From Loxodes magnus (Eukaryota > Ciliophora > Karyorelictea > Loxodida > Loxodidae): a stretch of 64,000 nt of DNA. Shown here piece after piece: positions 1 through 12,082 of this stretch; the stretch's first letter is position 1; each line of letters begins with the position of its first letter. The position numbers and the translations under genes are program-made. A model generated the notes under the pieces. It did no database searches. It worked only from the letters and a program-made list of their open reading frames with translations, and had not been told where the DNA came from. The stretch lies in assembly GCA_946699065.1 (NCBI GenBank), contig CAMPDV010001564.1:37473-101472 (forward strand). Direction: 5' to 3'.

Positions 1-656
1 AACTCAATCTTTTTTTGTTAAATCCAATAACTGCTTTTTAAATGAAGAGAGATTTTTAATTGGCTTTAAATAGATTTTTACTGTTTTGGCTTTCTTCAGA
101 TGAACAAATAGGCTTGATTATGATTTTTCAGAATTTTTTTACTTTCTTTACAATTTTTTATATCTTCAATAGTTCTTTATTGTAAAAACTTGCATTTGAC
201 AGAATTAATAAATAGTTGTTGTTCTTTTTATTTTTGATTAATTGTCTATTTTTTATGGTATATATTTTATATTATATGTTTTTGATTTAAATAGATTTAA
301 AGAACCTTTTAGGTTCAGGAATGTGTTTAGGATTTCATTTTATAGTAGTTGATTTTTAAATCTAGATTATTTATTTGCTGAATTAAATGATGGAAAGCTC
401 TTTTTTTTATCTATAATGAGTTAATCTCAATCAAAGTATCATATTTTTAGTTAGGAGATTGGTTTTAGGTGAATTGTTTCTTAGGCGACACTTGATATGA
501 TACATAAAAATTATGAAATATTTTGCTAAAGTCTTAGTAGTTAAATATCTGTCCTTTTATATCAACTCAATTAGTTTGCTAAAAAATTTTAATAAGCTTA
601 GGTAGTAAGTTGAGTTTTTATTAGTAATTTAGTTAACTGGAGCAAATCAAGCATAA
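1..656. other. AT-rich sequence, no gene recognised
   Basis: Long T runs and no frame with a recognisable domain on either strand. Nothing is called here. Confidence 0.5.
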
Positions 657-1499
657 ATGACGATAGAAATCAGAGTCAAGAGGAGACTAGAATCAGTGTA
701 ATGATTCTTATGTAAAAGAAAAATTATATATTTGATATTGAAAAGTATATGGAGGTAAATTAGATCAACAGATTTAATTAAAAATAAATTTAAGAAGTGA
801 AAAGAGGATTTACTAAAATAAAGATGCTATCTAAGAGAAAGATACTAAAAATGATTATAGTCATATTAAGAAGTTCCAAAAATTATGGATGTATTGAGAA
901 GATTTGAGAATTGTCAATATGAAATTTTTTCAAGGTTGTTGAAATAAATAAGTAGGCTATAAGAATTTATGACCTAAGAAAGGAAAGAGGGATATGATTT
1001 CGAAGCTTACCGTTTAATAAAATCTTTTGCAGCTCTAATTAGTAGTAAACTTTTGGTGACGTTTTATTAATATATTTTGATATTGGTTTATTCAAAGACT
1101 AAAATTATAATAATATAATTTGAATAGATAGGAGTAACCATTCAATTTAGATCGTCAAAAAAATTTAATAGCAAAAAACATTGGGCGTGAAGAATGACTC
1201 AAAATGCTTGTTAGAAACTAAGAAGGACAGAATAAAAGAAATTCAAGTGAAATACTAAAGGATGACAAATATTAAGTTATTTAGATCATCATTGCTGAGC
1301 ACATTATATCTGGAATGCAAGATTTTAAATGATAACGAAAGATAAATTTATATTGTGAGAGCTTTAACCTTTTAAAAAGATAATTTAAATAGGAAACGTG
1401 ATGTGCTTCATTTTCTAATCTTTTTTATTATAATTTTTTTAAATAAGTTTTAGAGTATTGTTAACTATTTAATTATTATTTTATTTATTAATATTATTT
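657..1499 (+). other. Open frame upstream of WD40 fragment, doubtful
   Basis: An ATG at 657 opens a frame (TAA/TAG=Q, TGA=W) that is in phase with the WD40 fragment that follows and could be its N-terminus. However it contains about eight in-frame TGA codons in 281, close to chance for this base composition, and no domain is visible. The last 100 bases are almost pure A/T. It may be a decayed N-terminal part or simply non-coding sequence. Confidence 0.25.
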
Positions 1500-1934
1500 G
1501 TCTCAGCAATTAAAGATAAAACGATAAAGATATGGAATTTCTAGGATGGAACCCTCCAAAGAACTTTAGAAGGTCATTCGTATTCCGTTTTATCGATAGC
1601 TATATCTCATGACATGAAATGAATTGTCTCTGGTTCAGCATCTTATGATAAAACTATAAAGATATGGGACTTCTCAACAGGTCAGTTGATTCGAACTTTG
1701 GAAGGGCATAAAGAAGGTGTACCAAGTATTTAGATTAGTGCTGATTCGAGTGTTATCTTTTCTGGATCATGAGATGGAACTATTAAGATATGGAGTTAAA
1801 ATACGGGTGAGTGTATATAGACTTTATAAGGGCATACAGGCTACATAGCTTCAATACTATTGAGTGTTGATGGTAGATGATTGATATCTGGAGCTTGTGA
1901 CAGAATGGTGAGAAGGTGGAAGATTGCGAGTTGA
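1500..1934 (+). pseudogene. WD40-repeat gene fragment, 5' end missing or decayed
   Basis: About three and a half WD40 blades read in one frame: DKTIKIW, then blades with GHSYSV, GHKEGV and GHTGYI signatures, ending RRWKIAS before a TGA at 1932-1934. TGA is read as Trp in MKWIVSGS, SGSWDGTIKIW and GRWLISG, and TAG/TAA as Gln in TLQGHTG. WD40 propellers are protein-binding platforms. The blades closely match the C-terminal blades of the complete WD40 gene at 12.1-13.0 kb on the other strand (shared SADSSVIFSGS and GECIQTLQGH), so the two are paralogues. The first blade lacks its beginning and the upstream sequence degenerates into A/T, which suggests a 5'-truncated copy rather than a working gene. 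Confidence 0.55.
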
Positions 1935-3344
1935 TTGAGCATTAAACATTTAGAATTTTAAATTTTACGATTAATTTAATTATTTGAATATGTTAAAGTC
2001 ATTTAAAACATATGCAATTGAGATTTTATAAAGTTTTAATGCATTATTGAGTTTTTTTTATGTATTTGTATTTAAGTTTATGTTTTTTAAGTTATGAAAA
2101 AAGTTTAAAAATTTTTTTTAAGTAGAGGTTATTATTTAGCTTATATTAATAGGTTTTTTAAGATTTCCTAAAGTGTGTATGCAAATTACAAATGGATATT
2201 GTGATTTTTATTCTATATTATTTATAAAAAATTGTTAATTTAAAGTTATTTAAGTATTTAATTAAATCCAAGTATTATTGATATTAATTTTAAGTTTCAT
2301 AAAAAATATACAATTTTGAATTTTAAAATAAATTTTTTTTGGTTTTGATTTAAAGTAAATATTTTTGAGATGAATTGGCAAAGTTTCTTAAAGTTTGTTT
2401 TTTATTAAAAAAAATTGAATTATTTTATTTTGTATTTAAAAGATTTTTAGATTCAGTTTTTAAATTATTATTAGTGTGTTAATTAATTTTTGTGTATAAG
2501 TTTCTAATTTTAGTTATATTTTACTCCTATTATCTTATGAAAGTATTTAATCACTATTTTTGATTTTTTTTTGATAATATCATATTATATTATTTTAATT
2601 TATTTTTATGAATATATTTTTACGATAAGAAAATATTTTTTACTATAGTAAAAATATAATTTTCTTTCTAGAATTTTATGATATTAAAGGTTTTTAATTT
2701 TGTGTGAATAACAAGTTCGTTTATTTGCTCAACGTTTAGCAAAAGACATTTTTGGATGAAATACTTTTTTTGATTTCAGAATAAAAAAGTTAAAAAGGAA
2801 TACATTTTTAAGAAAAAATTCGAAATATAAAAGGATCTTGAAAATAAAAGGCGAATAAAAAATAATTTATCAATAAAATTTGAATTTGGAATTATATTTG
2901 TATAAACGATTTTTAATAAAATGTAAAAAAATTTTATTTTAGAAAAAAAAATTTAATTTGAGAATTTTTTTAATTAAAGAAAAAAATTTATTTAATAAAT
3001 TTTTTTTATTTTGGTTTTGATTTGAAGAACAAATTTTCTATTTTTAATTTTTCTTTGAATACTAATTTTGGTTTTTGATTTAAAGGAAAAATTTTTGAGA
3101 TGGACTTGCAAAGTAATTTTTAAATTTTTTTTTATTTAAATTTTTTTATTTTTAAAAATTTTTTAATTCAATATTTAATTTAATTATTAGTATACTAATT
3201 AAATTTTGTTTATAAGTTTCTAATATTTAATTATATCTTTTTTTTATATATAATTTTTTACGAAAATAAAAATATTTATTTGCTTTTTTCTTCCTAAAAT
3301 TTTTTGATATAAATACTCTTATTTTGAAAATTTAAAAAGTTTAT
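1935..3344. other. AT-rich intergenic region
   Basis: Very AT-rich and without a convincing gene on either strand. It carries the degenerate direct repeat listed separately. Confidence 0.5.
2325..3260. repeat. Degenerate direct repeat, two copies
   Basis: A block at about 2328-2525 recurs at about 3062-3240. Shared landmarks in the same order are GGTTTTGATTTAAAG, TTTTTGAGATG, TTGCAAAGT/TGGCAAAGT, ATTATTAGT followed by TTAATTAA-like sequence, and TATAAGTTTCTAAT. A shorter piece of the first part is also present near 3010. The copies are about 75-80% alike by eye and separated by about 730 bp. No protein is evident. Confidence 0.5.
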
Positions 3345-3840
3345 AAATAATAAATAAATAAATTTTATTATAGAGCGCATAGCACTCTCGTTGGTGCGCA
3401 GCTCTTTTAAAAAAATGTTTCATACTGACAAGAATGTTTGTTACTGATAAAATTATCAGATACTGATAAACCTTGTTCAATACTAGTATAATTATTCAGT
3501 ACTGATAAAAATGTTCAATACTGATATAATTTCAGAATACTCGTAATCTTTAATACTTGCTGGAGGTCCAAGGACATTGCAGGCTTGTGTCTCATTGCAT
3601 CACCAAAGCAGAGGTGGGTACTTAAATTCCCCACCTCTGATGAAGTTCGCAATATTATTCCTTTTTGTTCCAGAATTAAAAATAAACGAAGCCAAGCCAG
3701 TGTCGAAGGTCTAAGAATCTTATGTCTCGAGGTCAAACCAAAGCAGAGGAAGACATAAAGTCGATTATGGGTACTTAACTTCCCCAACCTCTGATGAAGA
3801 TGACCTTGTTGTTCGCCTTCAAACAACTATGGCAGCTTTA
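3345..3840 (-). mobile_element. SINE-like element, copy 1 (dimeric body)
   Basis: On the minus strand the element begins near 3840 and ends in a TTTA-type tail at about 3345-3375. The body holds two versions of a hairpin module (starting TTCATCAGAGG and closing CCTCTGCTTTGG), then a zone rich in CAGTACTGA/CAGTATTGA motifs, then a conserved 3' end AAAGAGCTGCGCACCAACGA followed by the tail. A second copy at 39.89-40.35 kb on the plus strand is nearly colinear with it. No protein-coding capacity is evident, and the tail plus multiple copies suggest retroposition by a partner LINE. The RNA family is not one I recognise. Confidence 0.65.
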
Positions 3841-4454
3841 AAAAATTTAGATTTATGATATTTTTTTAATTTTCATCAAAAGAAAAAGGAGAGATAAGAG
3901 TATGTCAAGTATGAAATCGTAAAAATAAAATTTTTGTTTTTTTGATCTGAGTTTTACACTATAAAAGTCTTTCGGGACTTATCAAATAAAAAAAATAAGA
4001 GATAGATTTTTAAAATTGAAATTTTTTTAATCAATTATGGAAAACGGAGAGTAATAAAGATACTTTCAAAGTTGTAAAAATTGTAAATGTCTTTTTGCTC
4101 TAAGTTTTACACTACGGGAAAATTTTGGGACGGAACAAAGTTGGAAGAAATTAAGAGGTTTATATAAAGTTATAATTTTTTTTGAAAACATTTAAAAAAA
4201 TGCAAACTTACATAAAAAAAGAATTGAAAAATCTCTTTTTCTGAAATATTAACTATTCAAAAAAGAAGAAGACGTGGTACAATGCTAATTTCCTATTATT
4301 TTTTTAGATCAAATTTAAAGAATTTAAAAAAAATTAATAAATATTGATCAAATAATTTAATTTAATAATCAAAATAAATATATAAATATCTTAAATTAAA
4401 AAACTTTTAATTCTAAAAATACACTACGAAAATTTGATCAAATAAAAATATCCT
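3841..4454. other. AT-rich spacer with a dispersed short motif
   Basis: No gene seen. Two segments, near 3950-3990 and 4095-4140, share GTTTTACACTA followed by an A-rich stretch and a GGGAC core. The second contains TTTTGGGACGGAACAAAG, the reverse complement of the satellite unit at 26.3-26.9 kb. Confidence 0.4.
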
Positions 4455-4800
4455 TTATCTTATATAAATAAATAGGGAACAACAGTCCTCCGACTGACAT
4501 TGATTTAAGATCTGGTGCAAGGAAGTACCGATAGGTGAAGAGCTGAACAAGATTCTTGGTAGGAGCCAAGAGAGAAGACAAAGACTAAAAAGGCTATCAA
4601 GTAGCATTATTGATGAAAAATACCAGATAAAAGTTCTCTTAGGAAGCATTCTGATCACGCCCTATAGAAAAAGAGACTCAAAATGGGCGTTAGCACTCTG
4701 AAATATTTCAGAAACAAAATTTGACTTTAAAAATCTTTATTAAAGAGCTGCGTGTCATTGAGGTGCAACACTCTCTGATATTATTTATTTATTTGTTATT
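4455..4800 (+). mobile_element. SINE-like element, copy 2 (different body, same 3' end)
   Basis: The 3' end (AAAGAGCTGCGTGTCATTGA at about 4742, then ATTTATTTATTTG and a TTA run to about 4805) matches the other SINE-like copies, but the body from 4455 differs from the hairpin module of copy 1. Copies 1 and 2 lie back to back. It could be a chimeric member that borrowed the LINE-recognition tail. The 5' limit is a guess from where the sequence leaves the A/T background. Confidence 0.45.
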
Positions 4801-5334
4801 ATTATTACTTTTAATTTTCTTAAAAAATTATCAAAATATTAGTTATGCTTAAAATAGCAAAAAATAGTTTTATAAATATAATAATCGAAAATGCTTTATT
4901 CTAAAAATCAAAAAAGCTATTCTAGAAAAATTAAAAAAAATTATACTTGCTAAATTTAAGTAAAAAGTGAAAATATTTTACAAAAGAATCATAAGTTAAT
5001 TCTAAAAATAAACAGAAAATCTTATTTCAAAAAATCAAATTTAAGCCGCTTGTTGGCAGGTAATTTTTTTTCTAAAGTCTATTTTTAAAAATATATAAAC
5101 AAAAAAATTAATTAGATTAAAGGAAGTAAAAATAATAAACGCTCAAATTTTTCAATCATATTCATTTTATGATTAAGATATCTATATAATTTAATCGTAA
5201 ATAAACTATATGAATACATTTAAGTCAATTATAAATAAAAATAATAAAAAAGTCTCTTAAATAAATCAAGAAATTAAAGGGATCATCAAAAATCCAAAGA
5301 AAACATTTAAAAAAGATATAAAAAAAGAAAAATA
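4801..5334. other. AT-rich spacer
   Basis: A-rich sequence with no domain recognised; it may include the eroded 3' part of the LINE copy that follows. Confidence 0.4.
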
Positions 5335-6800
5335 AAATTCTTTTAAGATATGATTCCAAATAAATCCAGTATTTAGATAATATTGTAATAGTTTTCAGAT
5401 TGTTATTCTTAATTCAGAGATTTTGTTGCACAAATGAGTTTATAGTTTTCTCTTTCTCCTAACTACTACTCTAAGTAAAGGAATTACTTCTTTTAGTTTG
5501 CTGGTTGACCAATAAAATTAGTATTTAAGGTTCACCTTTCGTTTTTTATGATATTCGTTATTTCATATTTTTAAACGTTTATTCTTAGCTTTACTCAAGT
5601 AAATCTTAAACTCTAGCTTATTTTGGATTTAGTATATTCGATTATGAATTTAAAATTTCTTTTATGTCATCTGCAAAACCTCGCACTACAAAATTTTAAG
5701 GCAGAAAGAATCTATATTTTTTTAGTTTTCTTTTAAGTATCTTACATTTCTGTCATAATTTAAAATAGCTATGAATACTTCCTTATGGTACTCTATTATT
5801 AATTTTAATTGATCTTATAAAGCAACTATCTAAAATAAACTTAACATCAATATTGTCTTAAAATGATTGGTAAGCAAAATTAAAATTTAAGGGCAATCTC
5901 AGCCCTTACAAATTATCAAAAAGCAATTTCCAAGATATAGTATCGAACATTTTCTTAAAGCCAAATAGAGTAGCACTAAGTTTATTTTTATATATTTCAT
6001 CAAATTTTCTATTTGAAATACCAATATCTCCTCAATTTAAGTTTCAATATTTATTAAAAACTTGATTCTCCCAACTTTATATAAATAATTATGTCTAATT
6101 AGAATTAAAATTCATTTGATTACGAATTCTTGCCTTTATTAGGTTTTATGCTCTTTTAAATATATCTTGGAGATTTTATTTGTTCATTATTTTTTCCTTC
6201 ATTTCTCATTTTTTCCATTTTCAAAATTTGTGAAGATAATGTCTAATAATATATCTTCTTGTTTATGTTTTCTGCAATTTTGATATTGTAAAGAGTTAAC
6301 ATCATTACTATTCTTGTTAAAATCTTTTTAAATCACATTTCAAGGTCATACTTAATGGAAAATTATCAGTATATAGTCCAGAATCTTGAATATCTAGCAA
6401 ATCCGCAAAATCATCAGAGTTTAGTTGCTGAGTTGCTTATAAGTAAGTTTCCAATTTCCACATTCTTAAAATGTCCATAAAGTTTTGAGAAATCAAGTTC
6501 AATTTAGCAAGAGTCAACTCTTTTAAAGCAAACAGACAGACATCGCCACCTCGATAATTTACATTTAAAAAATAATATCGTTATTGTTCTAAAGCAATAG
6601 GAAAATAGGCTTATTATATTCAAGTTTCATTTATTGAAAATATAAAAATCATTGTCAAATTTTTATTTTTATACGGATTCATATTTGCTAGATATAGAAT
6701 TAATATTTATAAGTCCCTTTCTTTATTTTTTCTAAATTTTTAGATTCTCCAAGAATTCTTCCTTAATAAATGCATATATGTTAAGTGCTTTTTTCATCTC
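5335..6800 (-). mobile_element. Non-LTR retrotransposon (LINE) copy 2, internally deleted
   Basis: Read on the minus strand from about 6800, an APE-type endonuclease start is visible (GLININSISSK, then NETWIQQ with TGA as Trp), followed by a piece matching the DSDH region of the neighbouring LINE (ending MTLKCDLKRF) and then the catalytic RT motif VVRGFADDI near 5640-5690. The GDFN part of the endonuclease and most of the RT fingers/palm are missing, and the parts lie in different frames, so this is a dead, deleted copy. It is related to LINE copy 1, which starts 25 bp away in the opposite direction. Confidence 0.7.
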
Positions 6801-6824
6801 TTTAATAATAAGAAAATAAAAAAA

Positions 6825-9800
6825 ATGGAAATTAATTAAAAAGCGCTAGATTAATCTCTAAGCAACTCTTCTTTATTTCACTATAAAGATGCTGCTTTTA
6901 CTTAGGACAAGCATAGAGATTTAGAGACCTAAGTAGTCTGATTCTATGATTTATAATATAAATGTTGAAGAATTAATAAAGAAGTATAATTTTAGAAGCA
7001 AACAATTAATTTCGTTTTTAAAATCAAAACATTGATAAAAATAGAATCATTTTACAACTATAGAAAACAGATTATTACACTATCATGCAAGTTAAATTGA
7101 GCTACGTGTGAACGGAATTAAATAGCAATTAGAATAGATAGGCAATTAATATAAGAATATAACTAATTGACCTTACTTATTATTATATGCTATAAAAGTT
7201 CGCAATGCACCTAATTTATTACTTATATAAATTAACAATGGTTAGAAATTTATATGCATTTTCGATACAGGATTTAAAGGAGAATCGCAAGTAAATTAAA
7301 AAAATATTAATCTTGATTATACTTGTATTAATAAAAATAATAATAAGACTATATTTAGACGGAAACCTAATTTAGTAGGAGATTTTGAAAGAATATAGAA
7401 TTCTAGTTAAAGAATGTATGCTGAAATACAAACAACTAAATAAATAAAAATAGGACATGTTAATATAAATTCTATAGCTAGTAAATAAGTTACATTATAA
7501 TAGTTTATTTTAGATAATTATTTTTATATTTTTCTATTAATGAAACTTGAATACCAGATCCTTATAGTTCAATAATTCTGTAATAATATAGAACTTATTT
7601 TCAAAATGGCAATACTGAAGCAGGTGACGCATATTTATTAGTCAATAAATAACTTGACTCTTGTCAAAATTATATTGATTTTTCAAATCTTCCTGGACAT
7701 TTTATATGCATAAGTGTTGAGAAATTAACAATTGCGTCTTGCTATTTGCCCACAAATGAAAATCAAATATAATTAAGAATATTGCTTATGAATATCTAAG
7801 CAATATCATAAATTTTAATAATCAAAATCCTACTATTCTCTGTGGCGACTTTAACGCTTTAATTCCTAATTATGGCAATAATTCATCACGAATCAATAAT
7901 AATACTTAAAGGTTAATGGATTTGTCAGAAGCAAATGATCTATTAGTTTTAATGATTAGTAATCCAATACTTTTATTCATAGGGTTAATAATTAAAACTA
8001 CTGTAATGACTATTTCATACCAACATAACATTTAAATTTTGATGACTTACTGATTTTAGAGTTATTCGACATTCAGGACTAGACTCTGATCATATACCTA
8101 TAAGTATAACTTTGAAATTTGATTTAAAAAGATTTGATTAATAATAGGAACAGTGATTGTTGTTTAAAATTTCAAAACTTTAAGACCTAAATACAAAAAA
8201 CTACTATTAAAGTCTATTTAAAGGATAATATTACTAATTTTGGTTGATTGATCAAGATGATGTTGAGAGTTAGTATAATCTTATTTGTTACTTAATTACT
8301 TATAATGCTTATATAGCTATTGGATTGCAAAATTAGAAAGGTAATTATTATAGATTGCCAAGTTAAATAACTTAATTATTTATCTAAGCTAAAAAAACAA
8401 TATTTCAAATTAAAATAGCTTTTTTTTGTACGGAAGGCATAATTAGGAGGTTAGCAAACTATTCTAGATTAAAAATAAATCCTATAGGTATTATTTATAC
8501 TAATTTGAAAGTGAAAAAATAAAAAGCCTAGAAAAGATATTATGATCTTAATAAAGATACTACAGTAATGTTTAAATAAGCTAAGAATCTAATAAACCCA
8601 AAAATTCGTAACTAAGTGAATTATAATTATAATTAAAACTAACAGTAGTTATTTATTAACAGTTGAGGAACTCTAGTTTTTAATAAGCATTCAATTCTTA
8701 GTTAAGAAGAAAATGAATTTTCCAATAAAAAGATAAATGGAATATATAAAAATAAGTCTTTTATCAACAACTATGAATTGAGTCATCTTTAGATTATACC
8801 TCTTTTTTCGGATCTTGAAATTAAAAAAATAATATCTTAACTAGCAAGCAATAAAGCCTCAGGTTGTGATGGTCTTAAAGCTGAACTTATTAAATATGGA
8901 GGGTAAGAATTATATAAAATAATAACTCGCTTTATAAATAATATGTTTAGAACGCTTAATATACCGAATAATTTGAAAAAAGTTAATATACTTCCTATTT
9001 TCAAATAAGGAAGTAGAAATATTTGAATTAATTGGCGAACTATTGCTTTACTAAATTGTTTGTTAAAAATATGATAAGGTAATTACTTAAAGACTTTATA
9101 ATTATATATATGAACGAAATATTTTGCACTCAGCTTAGTTTGGATTTCTCCGTAAACGTTCCACTACTTAATAAATTTGAACTGTTTAATAAATCATTGA
9201 TTTACATCGTAGATGATCAAGAAAGAAATAATTAATTGCTACTTTAATTGAATATAAAAGATGTTTGATAGTTTACATAGAAAATTACTTTTTGGTCATA
9301 TAAGAAGACTGAGACTTCCATTAAACTTATCTCTTGCTCTAGAATCATTTTATAACAATATTGATGCTAATTTTATTATTGATGGATATCTTACTAGAAC
9401 AATAAAGATTAATAATGGTGTTCTATGAGGAAGTTATCATGGTTCTTACTTGAAATTCTATAATATGACATTGTTATAAGATATTTAGAAGATAATTAAA
9501 AGAAACTAGGATATAATGTTAGTTCCAAATCTTTCGTTGTGCGTGGCTTTGATGATGATTTAATTGAATTTACAGATTTCTAAAAAAATGCCCAAAAACT
9601 ATTAAAAGCCACAATCAATATTTTCACTTGAGTACAACTTAATATAAATGCAAAGAAATGTGAAACGATTTAATTTCTGAGAAAAAAGAGAAAGAAATTG
9701 AAATTAACTTAAACATTAATGGATTTCCAATCACATAGACAGACTCAATCACTTATATAGGTTACAAATTGTGTAAAAAGTTAAATTATAAAAAGCATTT

Positions 9801-10995
9801 TGAAGAAAAGGTTTCTGTATACAGGAGAGCAATTTTGAAAACGACTGCTGTACTTTCCAAATAAGGCATTGCATCTCCAATTAGTTATAAAACCTTTGTA
9901 GAACTTTCATTTTCATTTTAACCAAAGTAGAATATGGAAATAATATAACTCCTTGATCAGCAATGTCAGGAATTAAAGGGATGCTTAGAAAAGTTACTAG
10001 ATTCCAAAGACTTATATCAAGATTAGCTTAAAATCTTCTTAATCTTCATTTAATGAATCTTGCTTTATTAATCTAAATTGACTTCCATTTATCCACTCTT
10101 ATACATAAAAATTTATGCGTTTTTACTGGAAATTAACTCGATTCAGCTAGGAAAATCCTAATTCAGATATAGCCTTTTTACTTCAAAAGTGCAATAAATT
10201 TAGCCTTCCCTATAAGAAATATATAGATAAAAGCATTGAAAAATATGATTTAGATATTTAAATAACTTATGATTTCAAAGAGTTTAATAAGCATCTCAAT
10301 ATTTAAATTAAAAAAATTCTTCTAAGAATGCCTTTAAAGGAATGCCGTAATGAGAACAGCAAAAAGATTTATTGATTAAATAGAAAGTAATTAAAATGTT
10401 TTCCCTTTTAGCATACACCAAATGCAATAGACATCTAATCCAAGAAACTATTTCAATCTATAAACTAAGGACTTACACTTATAATTTTTAATATAAACTG
10501 AATCAACGACATATCGAAACATAATTCAGCTAACTTTGTTTATGTAGATAGGAATTTGATACATTTTAGCACATTTTCCAATGTAATTTTTACTCAGACA
10601 TTTTTAAGAATTTTAATAAGCACAAAAAATTACTGGAAAAGATTAAAGAAGACTAATTTTATATGACTAAAACTATATTAATCAATAATTTACAAAAAGT
10701 AAGATGATTAAAGTAGAATAGTACATAAAAGCATTCCATTAATAATTATCTAGAAGAATATTAACGATTTTTAAAGACTAGAGTGAAAAAGTAGATTCTA
10801 TTAAAAGGAAATAATAAATAGATTTAATGAATTAATCGAATCCTTATCAAGACGAGAGTGAAAGATAGCCGTGATTGAAAATGCAGAAACTTTTGAATTT
10901 AGCATATCTTGCATGATTATTTACCAATAATTATGCAGTTATGTCTCATTTTAAATATTGTAACTTTTATGGTTTATTGTTATTATTATTATTAA
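6825..10995 (+). mobile_element. Non-LTR retrotransposon (LINE) copy 1, nearly full length, decayed
   Basis: An ATG at 6825 opens an N-terminal region. From 7450 an APE-type endonuclease follows: HVNINSIASK, NETWIPD (TGA=Trp), ILCGDFNA near 7840 and GLDSDHIPISI near 8080. A reverse transcriptase follows: NKASGCDGLKAELIK near 8850, NWRTIALLNC near 9030, FDSLHRKLLFGHIRRL near 9270, NNGVLWGS near 9415, and GFDDDLIEF near 9555 in place of the usual F/YADD. A thumb/connector with ITYIGYKL follows. At least four frameshifts separate these blocks, and the second residue of the FxDD motif is Asp. The 3' end near 10,970-10,995 is a TTA microsatellite tail, as expected for target-primed insertion. The clade cannot be named from motifs alone. 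Confidence 0.8.
7450..9800 (+). pseudogene. LINE ORF2 remnant: APE endonuclease plus reverse transcriptase
   Basis: This is the protein-coding core of LINE copy 1. The endonuclease nicks target DNA and the RT copies the element RNA at the nick. Motif order (APE endonuclease first, RT second) is that of L1/Jockey/CR1/RTE-type elements. Breaks: a one-base loss just before NETWIPD, shifts between the GDFNA and DSDH blocks, before FDSLHRK, and around the GVLWGS motif. It cannot make an active protein as it stands. Confidence 0.75.
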
Positions 10996-12082
10996 TAACA
11001 TATAACTTAAATATTTTGATTAGCATCTCAAAATTAATTTTTTTTTTATTTTTAAGCTTATTCTAAAAAAAATGTACCCTTTTTTAATTATTAAAAAAAA
11101 TTAAATTTATTCTGTTCTAAAAATCTTTGGTAATATAAATCGCTTAGCTAAAAGACAAACTTTTTTTCAATAAAAATCTTCATAAAAAAAATTGTAAGTA
11201 GAATTGATTTTCAAAAATTTTTATCAAAGAAGTTATAAAAAAAATTTCAAATGTTTTTATAATTATTTCCAAAAACTATTTTCAAAATCTATTTTCTAAA
11301 TTTTTTTCTTATTTAGGATTTTTTATTTCTATTTTAAATTTTTTATCCTGAAATCAAAAAATTTATTCTATCCCGAAAATTTACTCTAGTGCAAAACACA
11401 GAGCAAAAATAAATTTTTTATTTTTTGAAATTCTTGCTCTAAAATTGAAAATAAAATAAAACTTGCTATCAGAAAAAATATTTCTGATCGGAAACGAAAT
11501 ACAATAAATATAAAATTTAAAATTTAATAATCATAATCTTAATAATAATAAATAATAATAAATAATAATAATAATAATAAATAAAATTACAAATAAAATA
11601 AATAAAATGGAGCACTTAATTAAATTTTTAAATAATAATCAAGATTATAAACTAACTTTGCCAGTGCAAATAAATTTTAGCTATTTCACAAAAAAATTAA
11701 AAATTTCATTTGAATTTAAATCTTTTACTTAATTTAAATTTTTACAAAACCTAAAAAATAAATCAATAATAATTTTGACGAAATAAAAGCAAATTATTTT
11801 TATTAGATATCTTAAATACTAAAAAAATTATTTAAATTTACCATTCTTAATTCACATGCACACTTTCATAAATTTCAATAATCTATAAATATAATCTACC
11901 ATAATAACCTTTGCTTTAAAGAATATGAAACTTTTTAATTGCTAAATAAAACATATACGTAAAGCAACACTTAATAAACCACCAAATACTTAACTCACCT
12001 TGAACATTAATTTAAATAACTTTATCTAACTTATTTTCTTTAAAATGAAAATTAAATTAAATCCAAATAAAGTTACTCAACT
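10996..12082. other. AT-rich spacer with microsatellite
   Basis: No gene seen. It contains an AAT/AATA microsatellite at about 11,535-11,610. Confidence 0.5.
11535..11610. repeat. AAT-type microsatellite
   Basis: Runs of AATAATAAT broken by AAATAAT, grading into AAATAAAAT. It resembles the TTA tails of the retroelements here and may be what is left of one. Confidence 0.6.

Noticed and set aside
11535-11610. A CRISPR-like or other spaced-repeat array in the AT-rich repeats
   Set aside because: Simple AAT microsatellite with no spacers; organism is eukaryotic.
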